64,000 nt of DNA from Corynespora cassiicola (taxonomy: Eukaryota > Ascomycota > Dothideomycetes > Pleosporales > Corynesporascaceae): NCBI GenBank assembly GCA_022059125.1, contig JAEUWY010000016.1:930001-994000 (forward strand), read 5' to 3'. A program made the translations under genes and the position numbers. Within the stretch, counting starts at the first letter, position 1. Each line of letters opens with the position of its first letter. The notes beneath the pieces are model-generated. The model did no database searches, was not told the DNA's origin, and saw nothing but the letters and a program-made list of their open reading frames with translations. Positions 23,291 to 34,900 of the stretch are shown in pieces.

Positions 23291-23350
23291 ACCCCCCTCC
23301 GCTCTCATTTTACCTTTCTTTCTTCACGCACAAGTTCCTACCTTATAGAG

Positions 23351-23862
23351 ACTAAAATCGAAATAATCATACATTATGTCTCTTTCTAAAATCAAATCAA
23401 TTTTGACGGCATGTTTTGGAGCTTCTAAAAATTGAATGATAACCGCTTGATGAGAAGAAAGTGGACCTGCACGGCGCACGCGGAGTCAAACTTTCCAAAA
23501 CCATCTGCATGTGGTGCGAAGACTAAAACACGTCTAATCTGGAGAACATGTCTCTTTCTAGAAACGGGATAATGATTCCACATATTGCAGAATTTGAAAA
23601 GAGATGCTTCGACGCATATATGTGAAGAAAATGGATCTATATGGCGCATGAGGACTTGAAGTAAACGGCTCAAAAGACAAATGGGCGTGAACTCTAAAAC
23701 ACAGAGAGAGAATTTCCATGTCCTGACGAATTGTCTTGAACAGCGCCTAATAAAACAATAGTGCGCTGATTGATGAGCTTCCGCCTGGGCTGGGGTCTGA
23801 AACTTTCCTGAGGCGAATAGCATATTCTGAAGCGTTTAAAATACAGAGCATGCCATGCCACA
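23351..23862 (+). repeat. Degenerate tandem repeat, 171-bp period
   Basis: Units begin with CTAAAA at about 23351, 23522 and 23692 (171 and 170 bases apart). Units 1 and 2 share ACTAAAA, ATGTCTCTTTCTA and, about 100 bases in, GAAGAAAGTGGACCTGCACG versus GAAGAAAATGGATCTATATG, then GGCGCACGCGG versus GGCGCATGAGG. Unit 3 retains CTAAAACACAGAG and CATGTCCTGAC. Later CTAAAA or TTAAAA motifs continue at irregular spacing to about 24480. Confidence 0.65.
23376..23435 (+). CDS. Putative 19-residue micropeptide
   Basis: The ATG at 23376 opens MSLSKIKSILTACFGASKN and ends at TGA. It lies about 85 bases downstream of a good TATA box. The peptide would be a short amphipathic helix with four lysines and one cysteine. 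Without expression data this could be chance. It sits inside the first unit of the 171-bp tandem repeat, and the second unit repeats the beginning (ATG at 23548 encoding MSLS, then diverging). Confidence 0.2.
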   Translation: MSLSKIKSILTACFGASKN

Positions 23863-24985
23863 GATGGAAATCACGGAAATTCCTTCCTTTGGACTCAGAG
23901 TATTGAACGAGTTACTTATGTGCTGAACGCCAGGTGTCTAAAAGAAAGGTGGAATCATTCAATGGGATTTGGGGCTCCAAAAGTTGAATTTATGTATATG
24001 AGAGGTTCTTGAGGACGGCAATGAGCTTGTAAAATGCCTTGGTGTTAAGAATTAAAAGTCGTGCCCAAGCTGCGAATGTTTCTCCTCCACTGGACTTCTA
24101 AAATTGGATTCGAATGCAACATATGGAATCTTCATTCTAAAATTGACGCTACCATATGATCGTGGTCTGGGTGCGACCTCTTTTTCTAAAGCGATGCTCT
24201 ACAGCTTCTCAGAGACAGCATACCTGTCGTTAGGGTTTATTGAAGATTGGCGCTCGATCATACTGGCATGAAGTCTCTGGAAGTGATTTTAAAAGACCTA
24301 AATTTGCGCGTATAGCATCTAAATTGGAAGATACATTCGTAATATTCCAAAGACTACTAAAAATGGGCCGGGCTGTACAAAATGGAGGTTGTCGAAGCAC
24401 CGTCACACCTAAAAGATGCCGGGATAATAGAAAAGCAGCGTCGTCAGGGATGTTCTTTCTGTCTCTGGTCTTAAAAATTATGATAATCTCTCGGATCGCG
24501 ATGGTTTACAAGATTTCTTGCGGAGGCCTTATATCATTACGAAACATATCTGACCACCATCCAATCAGCCTTCGACATGACCAATTCCGGTCACTGAGGC
24601 CTATCAACAATCGGAAACGCCTCGCGAACCGCTGTCAAATGCGTTCGCGTCTGCATGATGATGGTAACAGTTAGTGTGGCATGGGTGTACCCCGCAGTTG
24701 ATGGTGGGGCTGGAGCTCTCGACTACCGCGATCCGACGCTACGTAAGAGCTCGCGGTTTATCTCCAGCTTATCGCCCTCCCTGTACCTCAATTAGCTTAG
24801 ATACCAGTCTTTCCACGGAAGCTACTTCCAGCTAGGGCACAGCATTATCAATGTGTGGGCGCCTTTCGACCGTGGCCCCGCTCTGTTGGACAACATATTT
24901 ATTCATGCATGCTCCGCCGTGACCAGTGACCCGTATCCATTTCTTCTCAACACATTGACGCATATTCACCCTCGAGATCTTGACA

Positions 24986-26469
24986 ATGGGCAAACAGGAG
25001 CTTCGCTACGCCGCCAAGGTATCCCTGGACAAGCCTGCTGCTGAGCAAGATTGCCTCCACGTACGTGTCTAATCGATGTTCTGCTTCGCATGTCGTTGAC
25101 GTAATGACAGAATCGTTGGCACCCAGACATTCCCGCGTACGGCACCATCAAAAATGGGGAAGTAGTCAAGATTGAATGCGTCGACTGGACTGGAGGTAAG
25201 GATCTTTGCTGCAAGCTCAATTGTGTGTGTGTGCTGATCATATCCCAGGTCAGATTGGGAACAACGACTCCGCAGACGACGTCCGCGATGTGGACCTTAC
25301 AAAAATCCACTACCTCACCGGGCCCTTCAACATCGAAACTGCCGAGCCAGGCGATGTCCTGGTCGTTGAAATCCAAGACGTGCAACCGCTCCAAGACCAA
25401 CCTTGGGGCTTCACCGGCGTCTTCTCCAAAGAAAACGGCGGTGGCTTCCTCGACGACATTTACCCCAAGCCGTACGCCCGCTTCCCCTCATCCCAACTCC
25501 ACACGGCTAACACCTGACCCAGCGCAAAAGCTATCTGGGACTTTGAGGGCATCTTCTGCTCCTCACGCCACATTCCCGGTGTGCGCTTCGCCGGCCTCAT
25601 CCACCCAGGCATCCTCGGCTGCGCGCCCTCCCCCGAGGTCCTGCAAACATGGAACACGCGCGAGGCAGAACTCATAAGCTCCTGCGCACACATGGAGAAG
25701 ACGGTCGCGCAGCCGCCGAACCCGACCAACGTGCACGCAGGCACCGCCGAGGCCTCCATCAAGGAAAAGGTCGGCAGCGAGGGCGCGCGCACCATTCCCG
25801 GCCGCCCCGAGCACGGCGGCAACTGCGACATCAAGAACCTGTCTCGCGGCAGCAAAGTGTACCTCCCCGTGCACGTCTCGGGCGCCAAGTTCAGTGTTGG
25901 GGATCTTCACTTCTCGCAGGGTGATGGAGAAATTAGTTTCTGTGGCGCAATTGAGATGGCGGGAGTCATCACGATCAAGTTCGAGGTGATGAAGGGAGGG
26001 ATGGAGCAACTTGGGATGAAGAGCCCGATTTATGTCCCCGGCCCCGTGGAGCCGCAGTTTGGGCCGGGACGGTACATCTATTTTGAAGGGTTTTCGGTGG
26101 ACGAGCATGGCAAGCAGCATTTTATGGATGCCACGGTGGCGTATAGGCAGACTTGCCTGAGAGCTATTGAGTATTTGAGGAGGTTTGGTAAGTCTCCCCC
26201 TTCTCTCTTCGTTTCCCTCTCTTGGGGAGGTCGGTTGGCTTGTGAGGGGAGATTGATCGGGGCTAATCTTGAGCGCAGGTTATGACGATTATCAGATCTA
26301 CTTGCTGCTGTCGTGCGCCCCTGTCCAGGGGCATATCGCGGGCATTGTGGATATCCCGAATGCGTGTACGACCATGGGGCTACCGATGGATATCTTTGAT
26401 TTTGATATTAGGCCGCATGTCAAGGCTGAGAAGAGGGATCTCGGGGCGTGTGCGTTTGCGAGCAAATAA
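24986..26469 (+). CDS. fmdS: Formamidase (FmdA/AmdA acetamidase-formamidase family)
   Basis: Five exons (24986-25060, 25111-25195, 25249-25471, 25523-26187, 26279-26469) give 412 residues. The enzyme hydrolyses formamide to formate and ammonia for nitrogen supply in the cytosol. Family blocks: NRWHPDIPAYGTIKNGEVVK, ETAEPGDVLVVEIQDVQP, WGFTGVFSKENGGGFLDD, HIPGVRFAGLIHPGILGCAP, RPEHGGNCDIKNLSRGSKVY, VGDLHFSQGDGEISFCGAIE and the final YQIYLLLSCAPVQGHIAGIV. Length matches fungal formamidases (about 410). No nitrogen-metabolism partner lies nearby. Composition changes from C-rich before about 25870 to G-rich after it. A MITE-like element begins about 33 bases after the stop codon. Confidence 0.94.
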
Positions 26470-26502
26470 TTGGGCGGCTCAGATATATAGCGTATTTTAA
26501 AA

Positions 26503-26745
26503 CAGTCACTTGGATGCTCTGTCGGCTCCATAATCAACTCTTCTAATTTAAAAAACTGTGTCGCGCACTGGGCATCTGGGCTGGGGGAGGACTGTACTTT
26601 GCATAGCGGCTAGCTACATGCGGGTCACACATAAGCTTCACATGCATTCCCGTCACAACTCCAGTTTGAATATCCAGCGCAATACAATTTTTTATAAATA
26701 AGCGATGATGATTGTGGAGCCGACAGAGCATTAAGCAGCTACTAT
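26503..26745. mobile_element. MITE-like element, about 240 bp with imperfect terminal inverted repeats
   Basis: The left end (26503-26536) contains ATGCTCTGTCGGCTCCATAA; the right end (26706-26745), read on the minus strand, contains ATGCTCTGTCGGCTCCACAA preceded by AGTAGCTGCTTA. The ends are thus inverted repeats of about 33 bases with a perfect 17-base core. The interior has no coding capacity. Pieces of the same ends occur at 16044, 31060 and 50395. A target-site duplication could not be assigned with confidence. Confidence 0.7.
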
Positions 26746-26919
26746 CAAACAAGCTAGATGTTTAGATTAGAAAAGTTAATTGTACAGCTGACCGAGCATT
26801 AAGTGTCTGGGTTGCTGTTGTTAGAAAACAAGCTGCTTACGTCATGCCGTCTTATTCTTCTGTCGTCACGCCGCGATTCTCTCGCCTTTATCTCCTCTTT
26901 CGTTTTCTCCTTCTTCGCA

Positions 26920-28541
26920 ATGAGACGATACTGTAACTTGTGCGGCATTGACATAGATGGAAGGCCAGACGTACGCGGAGCCTACCTGCCATGGAGTTGG
27001 TCCAAATATGCTCGAGCTTTGTATACAACAGCCTATGGAACATTTCTCTCCAAGGGATACCTCGATCAAATCCTCATTTCTACTGTGTGTGAATGTGGAG
27101 AAACACCTGCGAAAGATGGTTACTGCATCAAACATGTGATAACAACATTGAGCGCGTACCCGGCCCGAGGCTTCCTGTTCCACGAAAGCTGTTACCAGCT
27201 CCTCGAATGGTCCTGCACAGAAGCCATCGACATTCACGCCCTGAATCTAGTCATTCGATCCTTCGGCCTGGCAACAGGCCGTCCCTACCTGACAAACTGG
27301 GGCCACACCTACAGCGGCCTCTACGACGGCGACCCCTCCACCCACCACAGAGTCATATCCCCCCGCTATATCAGCATCCTAGACGACCCCTCCTGGCAGA
27401 CAAACTTCCCAGATCCCCTAGTCCTCGACGAATCCATCTACACACACCTCAGGACCCCCCACCCCCCTGCCCTCGAATCCGTCCCCGCAGCTCCAAACAC
27501 GCCATCCGCCCCTCCCTGCGACCCCTTCGCCCACCTCCCCGCCGAGATCCTAGACCTGATCCTCTCCTGGCTTCCAAACGCGGATGTGCATAGTGCGCGC
27601 CTCGCCTCTCGGGTCCTGGCCTCCACGCCCCTCAGCCCTACCTTCTTCCGCTCGCGCTTCAACCCCCAAATCCCCGGCCCCCACGCGCACATCCCGGAAC
27701 CGCTCTTGCACAAAGCAGGCCTGCTGAACGACCCTCTCTTCGCGAGCGCCAGAGCCGTGCACGAAGCGCTCGTGGCGTGTGGTGGGGGGCCGCATTTGCG
27801 CGCGCGGAAGAGGGTGTGGGGCGTGATACAGCCGTTAGCACGCACTTTGGACGGACTCGCTGTGCACAAGCGCATGTCTGGAAGTGTGGTGCCGTGTGGT
27901 GAGGGGATGGCGAGTCTTGCGGAGCCCGGAGAGGGGGCGGAGGATAGGTGTAGGTGGAGTTGTGCGCATGGGGAGCTTAGGGAGGGGATGGGGGTTTTCC
28001 AGTTTGGGTGTCGAGCGGTGTATAAGAGACGTGTTAGCCTGGAGGAGCGGGTTACGAAGGTGAGTGTCAGTTTTGTGCCGTGGTATGGGGCAGCCGGGGC
28101 GTCCTCGACGTATATCTGCGGGTTGCAATTTTGGCTTGAGAGTGGTGGAGTCAGGGAGATTGGGTATGTGGTGCCAGAGTGTGCGGTGGGGGTTGAGGTC
28201 GACGGAGGGGTTTGTGGGTTTAGGGTTGCGGTGGGGGATAGGGGGGTGCATGCGGTTTGTGTGGTTGGGAGGGGGGATGTGGAGGGGAGGTGGGTGGGAG
28301 TGAGGGATGGGCTGGTGGTTAAGAGTTTAGGGTATGGGAGGGAGTTTGGGTCTGTGAAGGCGTATTTTGATGTATGTGGCTTATACCGTCTCATGGATTG
28401 CAACGACGTGAGGACTAACTTGTGTGGCAGGGACTTAAGATGGTATACCTTGGGGTGCCGGATTATATACACAATCCTGCAGGGCCGTATTCGCTTTGGG
28501 ACAAGGCGGATGGGTATGTGGAGATGTCAAAGCAACGATAG
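26920..28541 (+). CDS. F-box domain protein
   Basis: Exons are 26920-28371 and 28431-28541 (intron 59 nt, GTATGT...CTAAC...CAG), giving 520 residues. I chose the Met at MRRYCNLCGIDIDGRP because similar fungal proteins begin with this short CxxC block; the frame is open 39 codons further up but reads as leader. The F-box is at about residues 203-250 (FAHLPAEILDLILSWLPNAD), as in substrate receptors of SCF ubiquitin ligases. The C-terminal half, about 380-480, resembles a beta-rich substrate-binding domain (STYICGLQFWLESGGVREIG). The second exon supplies LKMVYLGVPDYIHNP. Its substrate is unknown. The coding strand flips from C-rich (27190-27740) to extremely G-rich (27770-28370). Confidence 0.85.
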
Positions 28542-29277
28542 GTAAGCCTTGGGTTGCGAGGTCAAGCTTTTCCGGGGGATTTTCAGGGCTAGGGTTAGCC
28601 AAGTGATGGGTTTAATATCCGGTGGGTCTTTTTGACAGCCATGTACACCATGGCATGATGGCTTCACCTTACGCTTGCCCATCCCAGACACAGGTGTATA
28701 CGACTAGTGCCATTGGTAAGATGGGGAGATGGATTGAATGCATGCAGGACTGTGTTGGGCAATGTCGGCATCAGTGGGGTTACATGGTCGATTCTACTGC
28801 CTAGACACTTGAGAAAGTACAGAAAGCAGCGTGTATTACCGTCAACTACGATTAGATGGGCAATCACACGAATGCCATCACATCCATGTCACTCCAGGAT
28901 GACCATGCCCAGCACATGTCACCGGCAGACGTCAACAGCCGGGGGTGGGCGCACGGACAGCCCGCGCTCTATCTTAGCGCGTCCAACCTGAAACAAAAGA
29001 TCCGCATCGCTCGCTCAGGCCCCAGCAATCCCGCATCCATTGAGCTGACTGGCGAACTCCAGAGCTAGGCCATCCTTCGTCGAGGGAATTAGGTCGCTGC
29101 CTTCCGCCATTTTTATTTCTTTCTGCCCTCTCCTCCTCCCACCCCCAGCCATGACCACGCCCTGCGCATCCCTCGCCTTGCAACACCAAACCCCCCGGTG
29201 AGACCGAAAACCGCAGAACCCGCCTTCGTTATCCCCCACCGCCTCACGCGTCTGGCCACCTACACATCTTGCCCACG
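28542..29277. other. Intergenic interval
   Basis: 3' flank of the F-box gene followed by the likely promoter of the DUF3431 gene. No repeat, RNA gene or supportable frame is visible. Confidence 0.5.
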
Positions 29278-30586
29278 ATGCTCGCCGGACCACCCCGCCT
29301 CGTCTCCATTATCACCGGCATCTTGCTGTTTGCGCTGGGATGGTGGTACTTCCACCTAGTACAGACACCCCCTGGTGCAGGCCTGAAGCTTGATACGTCA
29401 CCAGCACCGTCCACGAATAAACACCAGCCCGGCGGGGCGCTCGACTTTGGAATCCCGATTCGGTTCAAGGATGGCGAGGCGAAACCGCCGGGCCAGAATT
29501 ACACGCATGTTCTTGTGGTGCCCAAGACGATGAAGGAGGACATTTCGTGGATGGAACAGGAGATTCCGGACACACCGCTTGCCGTGTATGAGGTGGACAA
29601 TCCGGACGCGAAGTTGAAGGTGCCAAAGAATAAGGGAAGGGAGGCTATGGTACGTGGATAGTCGAAGGGGGAATGGTGCTAGATGTTTGGGAGGTTTTGA
29701 ATACGATTGAATGCTAACGAGTACCGAATTCTAGGTGTACCTCACGTACATAATCGATCACTACGACATGCTCCCCGACACCGTGCTCTTCATGCACGCC
29801 CATCGCCGCGCGTGGCACAACAACGAGCTCATGGGCCAAGACACTGTCCAAATCATCAAGCGCCTGAACCACGACCGCGTCGCACGCCTAGGCTACATGA
29901 ACGTCCGCTGCCACCACGAGCCCGGCTGCCCCGACTGGATCCACATGGACCGGCCCGGCGGCGACTTCGACTTCTATCACAAACCCGAGGAAATCTACTG
30001 GCGGCGCAACATTTGGGAGGAGATCCACCCGGGGGCACCCATCCCACCGTCCATCTCGGGCATCTGCTGCGCGCAGTTTGCCGTCAGCCGCGAGCGCATA
30101 CGCCAGGTGCCTCTCGAGCGTTTCATACACTACCGCCGCTGGCTCATGACGACGGCCATGGACGACCAATTCTCCGGCCGCATCTTCGAATACATCTGGC
30201 ACTACATTTTCACGGGCCACGAGGTGTATTGCCCCGCGATGAATACGTGCTACTGCGACGGATATGGCATCTGCTTTGGCGGCCGCCAAAAGTTTGACGA
30301 CTTCTTCAAGAAGCGGGATCGCCGCAACCAGCTGTTCCAGGAGCTGGACGTGTTCCAGAAGAAGGAGGACGAGGCGAAGAAGGAGGAGAAGACGGTCGAG
30401 TGGAGTGACAAGGAGAGGATGAGGATTGCCGAGCTGCGGGGCATTATTGCGCAGCTGGATAAGGAAATCGAGGCGGAAAGGAATGCGGCGTTGGAGCGCG
30501 GGAAGGATCCGAAGATGAGGGCCGAGGAGACAGAGACGTGGGATTCGTCGCACATTTGGGACTATGCGCCCAAGAATGATGGATAG
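29278..30586 (+). CDS. DUF3431 type II membrane protein
   Basis: Exons are 29278-29649 and 29735-30586 (intron 85 nt), giving 407 residues. A single N-terminal signal anchor (LVSIITGILLFALGWWYFHL) follows a short cytosolic end, so the bulk should be lumenal or outside. The DUF3431 domain covers about residues 75-310: THVLVVPKTMKEDISWMEQE, VYLTYIIDHYDMLPDTVLFM, HAHRRAWHNNE, GYMNVRCHHEPGCPDW and CCAQFAVSRERIRQVPLERF. The overall pattern resembles Golgi glycosyltransferase-like proteins, but no activity is established. A charged coiled-coil tail (about 330-390) precedes a terminal SSHIWDYAPKNDG. The tail is G-rich in contrast to the C-rich domain part. Confidence 0.85.
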
Positions 30587-31912
30587 ATGCATCCCAAAGT
30601 ACAAATATGGGTCTCAAGGGCGTTTGGGTGTGGGTCATGCTGTTGTATGATACGACTGCAGATGATATTTTTCCTTCTCGTTCTTCTCTCGGGGATGGAT
30701 ACATGCGGTACCTTGGTCGTACCATGTATGAAAGTAATTAGATTTTCTTTCTCTTGCGTTTCCACTGGGGTACGGCGCCTCGCCGTGAGGGCCCGCGGGT
30801 GTGATGGTGTACGGCAGGTAGACGTGGAGTTACACGGCAGCCAGAATTTACCCTTTCGGTGTGCCTCTGGTAATGTTGCGACGTTCTCACTTTCACTTTT
30901 GAGGCACGCGTGTGCCTTGCGGACTTTTCCTCTCATTTTTGAGTCTCTTGAGATGAGCCAGATAGAGTTGGCTGAGCGGGTCAATTGTTGAGGTGCCCGC
31001 CAGGAGGCCGGTCTACAGTCTTCCTTCCCCCCCAGCTCAAACGTGTAGCGTTTTTTTATAGCAGCTACTTGGTATTGATGCTTTGTCAGCTCCATCAACT
31101 TTCCTGATTCTAAAAGGCTATGTCGCGCTAGACTTCTGGGCTGGAGACAAACCTACAGGCAAAGCCCAGGCCACCATCCCTCCCACGCAACTTCCCACTT
31201 GGCCCCCAGCACTTCCTCCGTGCTGTACGTCTCCGTCCAATGTACATCTCCTCCACACCACCTCTCAACCAAAACAAGCAACGCCGTCGGACATGCGCAT
31301 ACACCCAAGACATTGATGTGTCGACTCTGCGGCTCTTCGCAGGCAGTGGCTGGTCGACCTCGCCCCCGATCACGCGCGCCCTCTCACAAGTCTAAAACCG
31401 GGGCCCGTTCCGCCTCGTCCTGATACTTTGGTGCCTGATCTCTACTTGCACCGATTGCCGCTCTGTCGCTCCGTCACTCTCTCGCTCCACCGCTTTACCG
31501 CTTATTTAGCCCTAAACTTTGTTGGTTCAGTTACTGCAAACTTACTCTGGGACACTCCTACTCTCACTCGCGTTTGCTTGGTACCGGCGGATCGTTTGCT
31601 CGCGCTGTTACTCGTACCTCTCCTGGTTTTGGTCCTGATCTTGACCTTTGAGACGTGCTACTCTTTCTCCTCTCTCCAGTCTTCTGCATTCCTACATTTC
31701 TCTCCTCAGACATGGAATTAAAAAGAGCTAGACTGTAGAAGATCATATCCTCTTTCACGCCTCGGAGCTCGTCGCAAGCCCTGGAGTTAGGATAACACGC
31801 GGGCACATATAGACGCGCAGACGCGACACACTACGTATCGACGACGCGCCTGGGCCCCGCGCCTAGTGCTCTATTCACAACATCTCACCTGGGCACCCTC
31901 ACACATCCGAAT
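30587..31912. other. Upstream region of the DNA methyltransferase gene
   Basis: Contains the MITE relic at 31060-31145, then a long pyrimidine-rich stretch (31420-31700) consistent with a promoter and 5' leader. No other gene is supported. Confidence 0.5.
31060..31145 (+). repeat. MITE-family left-end relic
   Basis: AGCAGCTACTTGG, then ATGCTTTGTCAGCTCCAT, then CTATGTCGCGC and TCTGGGCTGG correspond in order to the left end of the element at 26503 (ACTTGGATGCTCTGTCGG, CTGTGTCGCGC, TCTGGGCTGG). Substitutions include C-to-T (CTCTG to CTTTG) and G-to-A (CGG to CAG). The right end is absent. Confidence 0.6.
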
Positions 31913-34900
31913 ATGGCTGGCCCTCCCATTGTCACGGTCCAGCTACCGCCACCAGACTTTCCACGATCCTATGCGCCAAATTGGATACCGCCCGGCGAGC
32001 ATGTGGATGAGATGGATGCAATTGAGAACATCAAGGAAGAATGGGTGCGATATCCGGTTGACATTCCAGAGTATGACAGCTACACAACCTCTAGAAAGAT
32101 TCTCATTGCCGACGTCAATGATTATGAGATCTACATTTCACCGGGACATGGACATCGTCAAGATTCTGAGCTTCAGCCTTTGCACCACTTCGATACCAAA
32201 GCGAAGAGTCTCTCTCTTGATGGCTTTGTTTCTTTGGGAAATTTCCGCCATTGGATTGAGATGTCCGCCATCACATCATACTCGATCGAAGGCTATGATG
32301 ACGACGGAAACCCCGGGATAGTCGTCTACGTCCAGACTGAAGCGGCTCGAAGCGACCAAGACTATGACATCTGGTACTGCTTGAAGAGACCTGCCCCACC
32401 ATACCGTCGAGTCGACAAAGCATTTAGATGGGTCAGCACCTTTGGCAAGCATGTAATGGATTATTTAGCTATACAACCAATCAAGAGCGTCGGGCTAGAC
32501 AGGTTCCGGAATGACTTCGCTCGCTGGCTCACTGCTCGCTTTCCCCGTAACGAAGAACTTAAGAAGTGGATGAGGGAATCGCAAACCAAGGATTTCCGCA
32601 TGGCTTTCCACGCATATGTCGACTATTTGGCTTACCAAGCGTGGAATTTGCCTGAGCCTGCGGGCCTCTTGTCGCACCCTGTGTGGGCAGATTGCATGAA
32701 GGGAGACCAACGCACTATTAAACAGCAACCGGTGAGAACCAAGGGAACAATCACATCCCCTACAGTATACCGGCTGTTCAAGCATATGTACTTCGGAGAA
32801 TGCCTCAAAGAAATGGCACCTGTCCACGAGGTGCAGCAAGCGATCAACAGGAGGAAGCAAATGCTGGGCTTTCCGAAGGAGCAAGGCGCCGACTTTGTAC
32901 CAACTTCAACTGCTAAAGACAGCAATTCGCCAATAAAGCTTGGTGATGTAGTTAGCATACGCCCAGACGAGCGCGAACAGAAGACCTGGGGGACGCCAGG
33001 AGAAGACTGGCTTGCATATGTACAGGGGGTGAGTCCACTCGAAGATGGCACTATGAAATTGAGTGTACTCTGGATTTACCATCCCTCGGACACCACGATA
33101 GCTGGCGCAATCTATCCAGTTCAGAGGGAAGTTTTCCTATCGGACAATTGCAACTGTGGAGATCTCCAGCTACGATCCACCGATGTCATCCGACGGTTCA
33201 CTGTGGACTGGTCTCCCAAGGACCTCAATACTTCCAAGGAACTTATCATACGATCAAAATATACCGAGAACAAATGTTTCGTAACCTTAAAGGATGAAGA
33301 TCGTCAATGCACTTGCGGCAAACCTAAGCCTTCGCCAATCGATGGGTGCCGGTCAGGTGAGACTGTCTACTACTCTACAGTTAAGGACGGTCAGAGGATA
33401 CTCGAGCCTGGTGTTGTCCGCAGGGTCAATAAAAGCTTAAACGAGATTACTGTTCAGCGCTTTCTTCGCCTGAAGCGCGATTGCCCTAGGACCCCAGATG
33501 CTGTGCGATCAGGCGGCATCGCCGATAATGAGTTGGTGTTGACGGACACAACGATCAACGTTCCAGCTGCTAGAATTGATCGAAAGTGCAAATTGAGGTT
33601 TTTCCCCAAGAAGATTGTCCTCGCTGGGGAGGTACCCTTTCCGTACAATCTAGGCGGCGCTATAGACTTTTGGTTCTTCTCGATGGAACAGTTGCCAGCA
33701 CAGCAGCTCACGTTCATATCAAAAGCGCCTAGCTGGATCCGACAAGGAGCAGACCCCGGTATTGATGAGCTTCCAGATCAATTGAGGGGCTTGAGTATGT
33801 TCAGCGGAAGCGGTAACCTTGACAGAGGCCTAGAAGAGGGCGGGGCCGTGAAGTTCGAATGGTCGGTCGACATGAGTGGACATGCTGTACATACACAGCG
33901 AGCAAATGCCATTGATCAAGACAAACTAAATCTTTACTGGGGATCCGTCGACGACTACCTGAAAGCACTTATCGAGGGCCATAATATGACCACAGTTGCA
34001 AGGATTGGCAACGTTATGTTCATTGCAGCAGGCAGTCCCTGTCCTGGATTTTCATGCATGCAACAAAACATCCTGAGCGAGCAATCGAAAAGAAATTCTT
34101 CTCATATTACTACATTTGCCACTGCGGTAGATATGTATCGGCCTTTGTATGGAATCCTCGAGAACGTTCCTCACATGTCAGCCAAAAGGAAAGGCCTAGA
34201 GAACCAGAATGTTCTCTCCCAAGTTGTAGCTTGTCTGGTCTCTTTGGGTTACCAGGTCACCCAGTTCTTGATGGATTCCTGGAACTTTGGAAGCCCCCAA
34301 CGTCGCTCGCGATTATTCATTGCCGTTACTGCACCTGGCCTGGAGCCAATTATGGCACCGATCCACACCCACTCGTCGCCTGAAAAAACTACCAATAAAT
34401 CCCTTGGAACTCTCCGAAATGGCGAGAAATTTGGCGAAAGAGAGTTTTATCCTACACCCTTCGAAACGGTGACCGCGGGACAAGCAACAGCCCATCTTCC
34501 ACATATTGGCACGAGTAATATTCAGACCTGCATTCGATTTCCGGATCACCGGCTAGTAGGCATCCCAAATCGGAAAGACAGGAAGCTGATGGAGCATATT
34601 CCAACTTTCCCACCCAGTCAGGGATACGCAGAGGCAGTCGAGCTTGGGTTAATGCCGCAGTCCCTGATGAAGAAAATGAAAGAAAACAAGAGGTCTTTCC
34701 GTCGCATAGACCAGAATGCCCTATTCCCTACAATCAAGACCAACCTCAGCCCTCGAGATGGCCGAGGCGATGCGAGCTTGCACTGGGAGGAGCATCGGCC
34801 CATTGGTGTCCAAGAAGCTCGAGAAGCACAGGGATTTCCAAGGACAGAAGTACTTATTGGATCTACCCTGGAACAGTGGAGGCTCATTGGTAATGCTGTT

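Larger units (their letters stand above)
22815..24985. other. Gene-free interval with degenerate tandem repeats
   Basis: About 2.2 kb. It begins with a G-rich stretch (22803-22845), contains a TATA-like promoter and a short open frame at 23284-23435, then the tandem repeat at 23351-23862 and a longer region studded with CTAAAA motifs to about 24480. The last 200 bases are the likely formamidase promoter. Confidence 0.5.

Noticed and set aside
23440..23850. Possible box C/D snoRNA cluster (TGATGA at 23449 and 23773, CTGA at 23802)
   Set aside because: Boxes are not paired at the expected distance and no terminal stems are visible; the tandem repeat explains the recurrence.
27438..28472. 344-codon minus-strand frame opposite the F-box gene
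   Set aside because: Created by the strand-skewed composition; the plus-strand gene has an F-box and a conserved C-terminal exon, the antisense frame has neither.
24986..30586. Secondary-metabolite or nitrogen-use gene cluster around formamidase
   Set aside because: The neighbours are an F-box protein and a DUF3431 protein; no transporter, synthase or pathway regulator is present.
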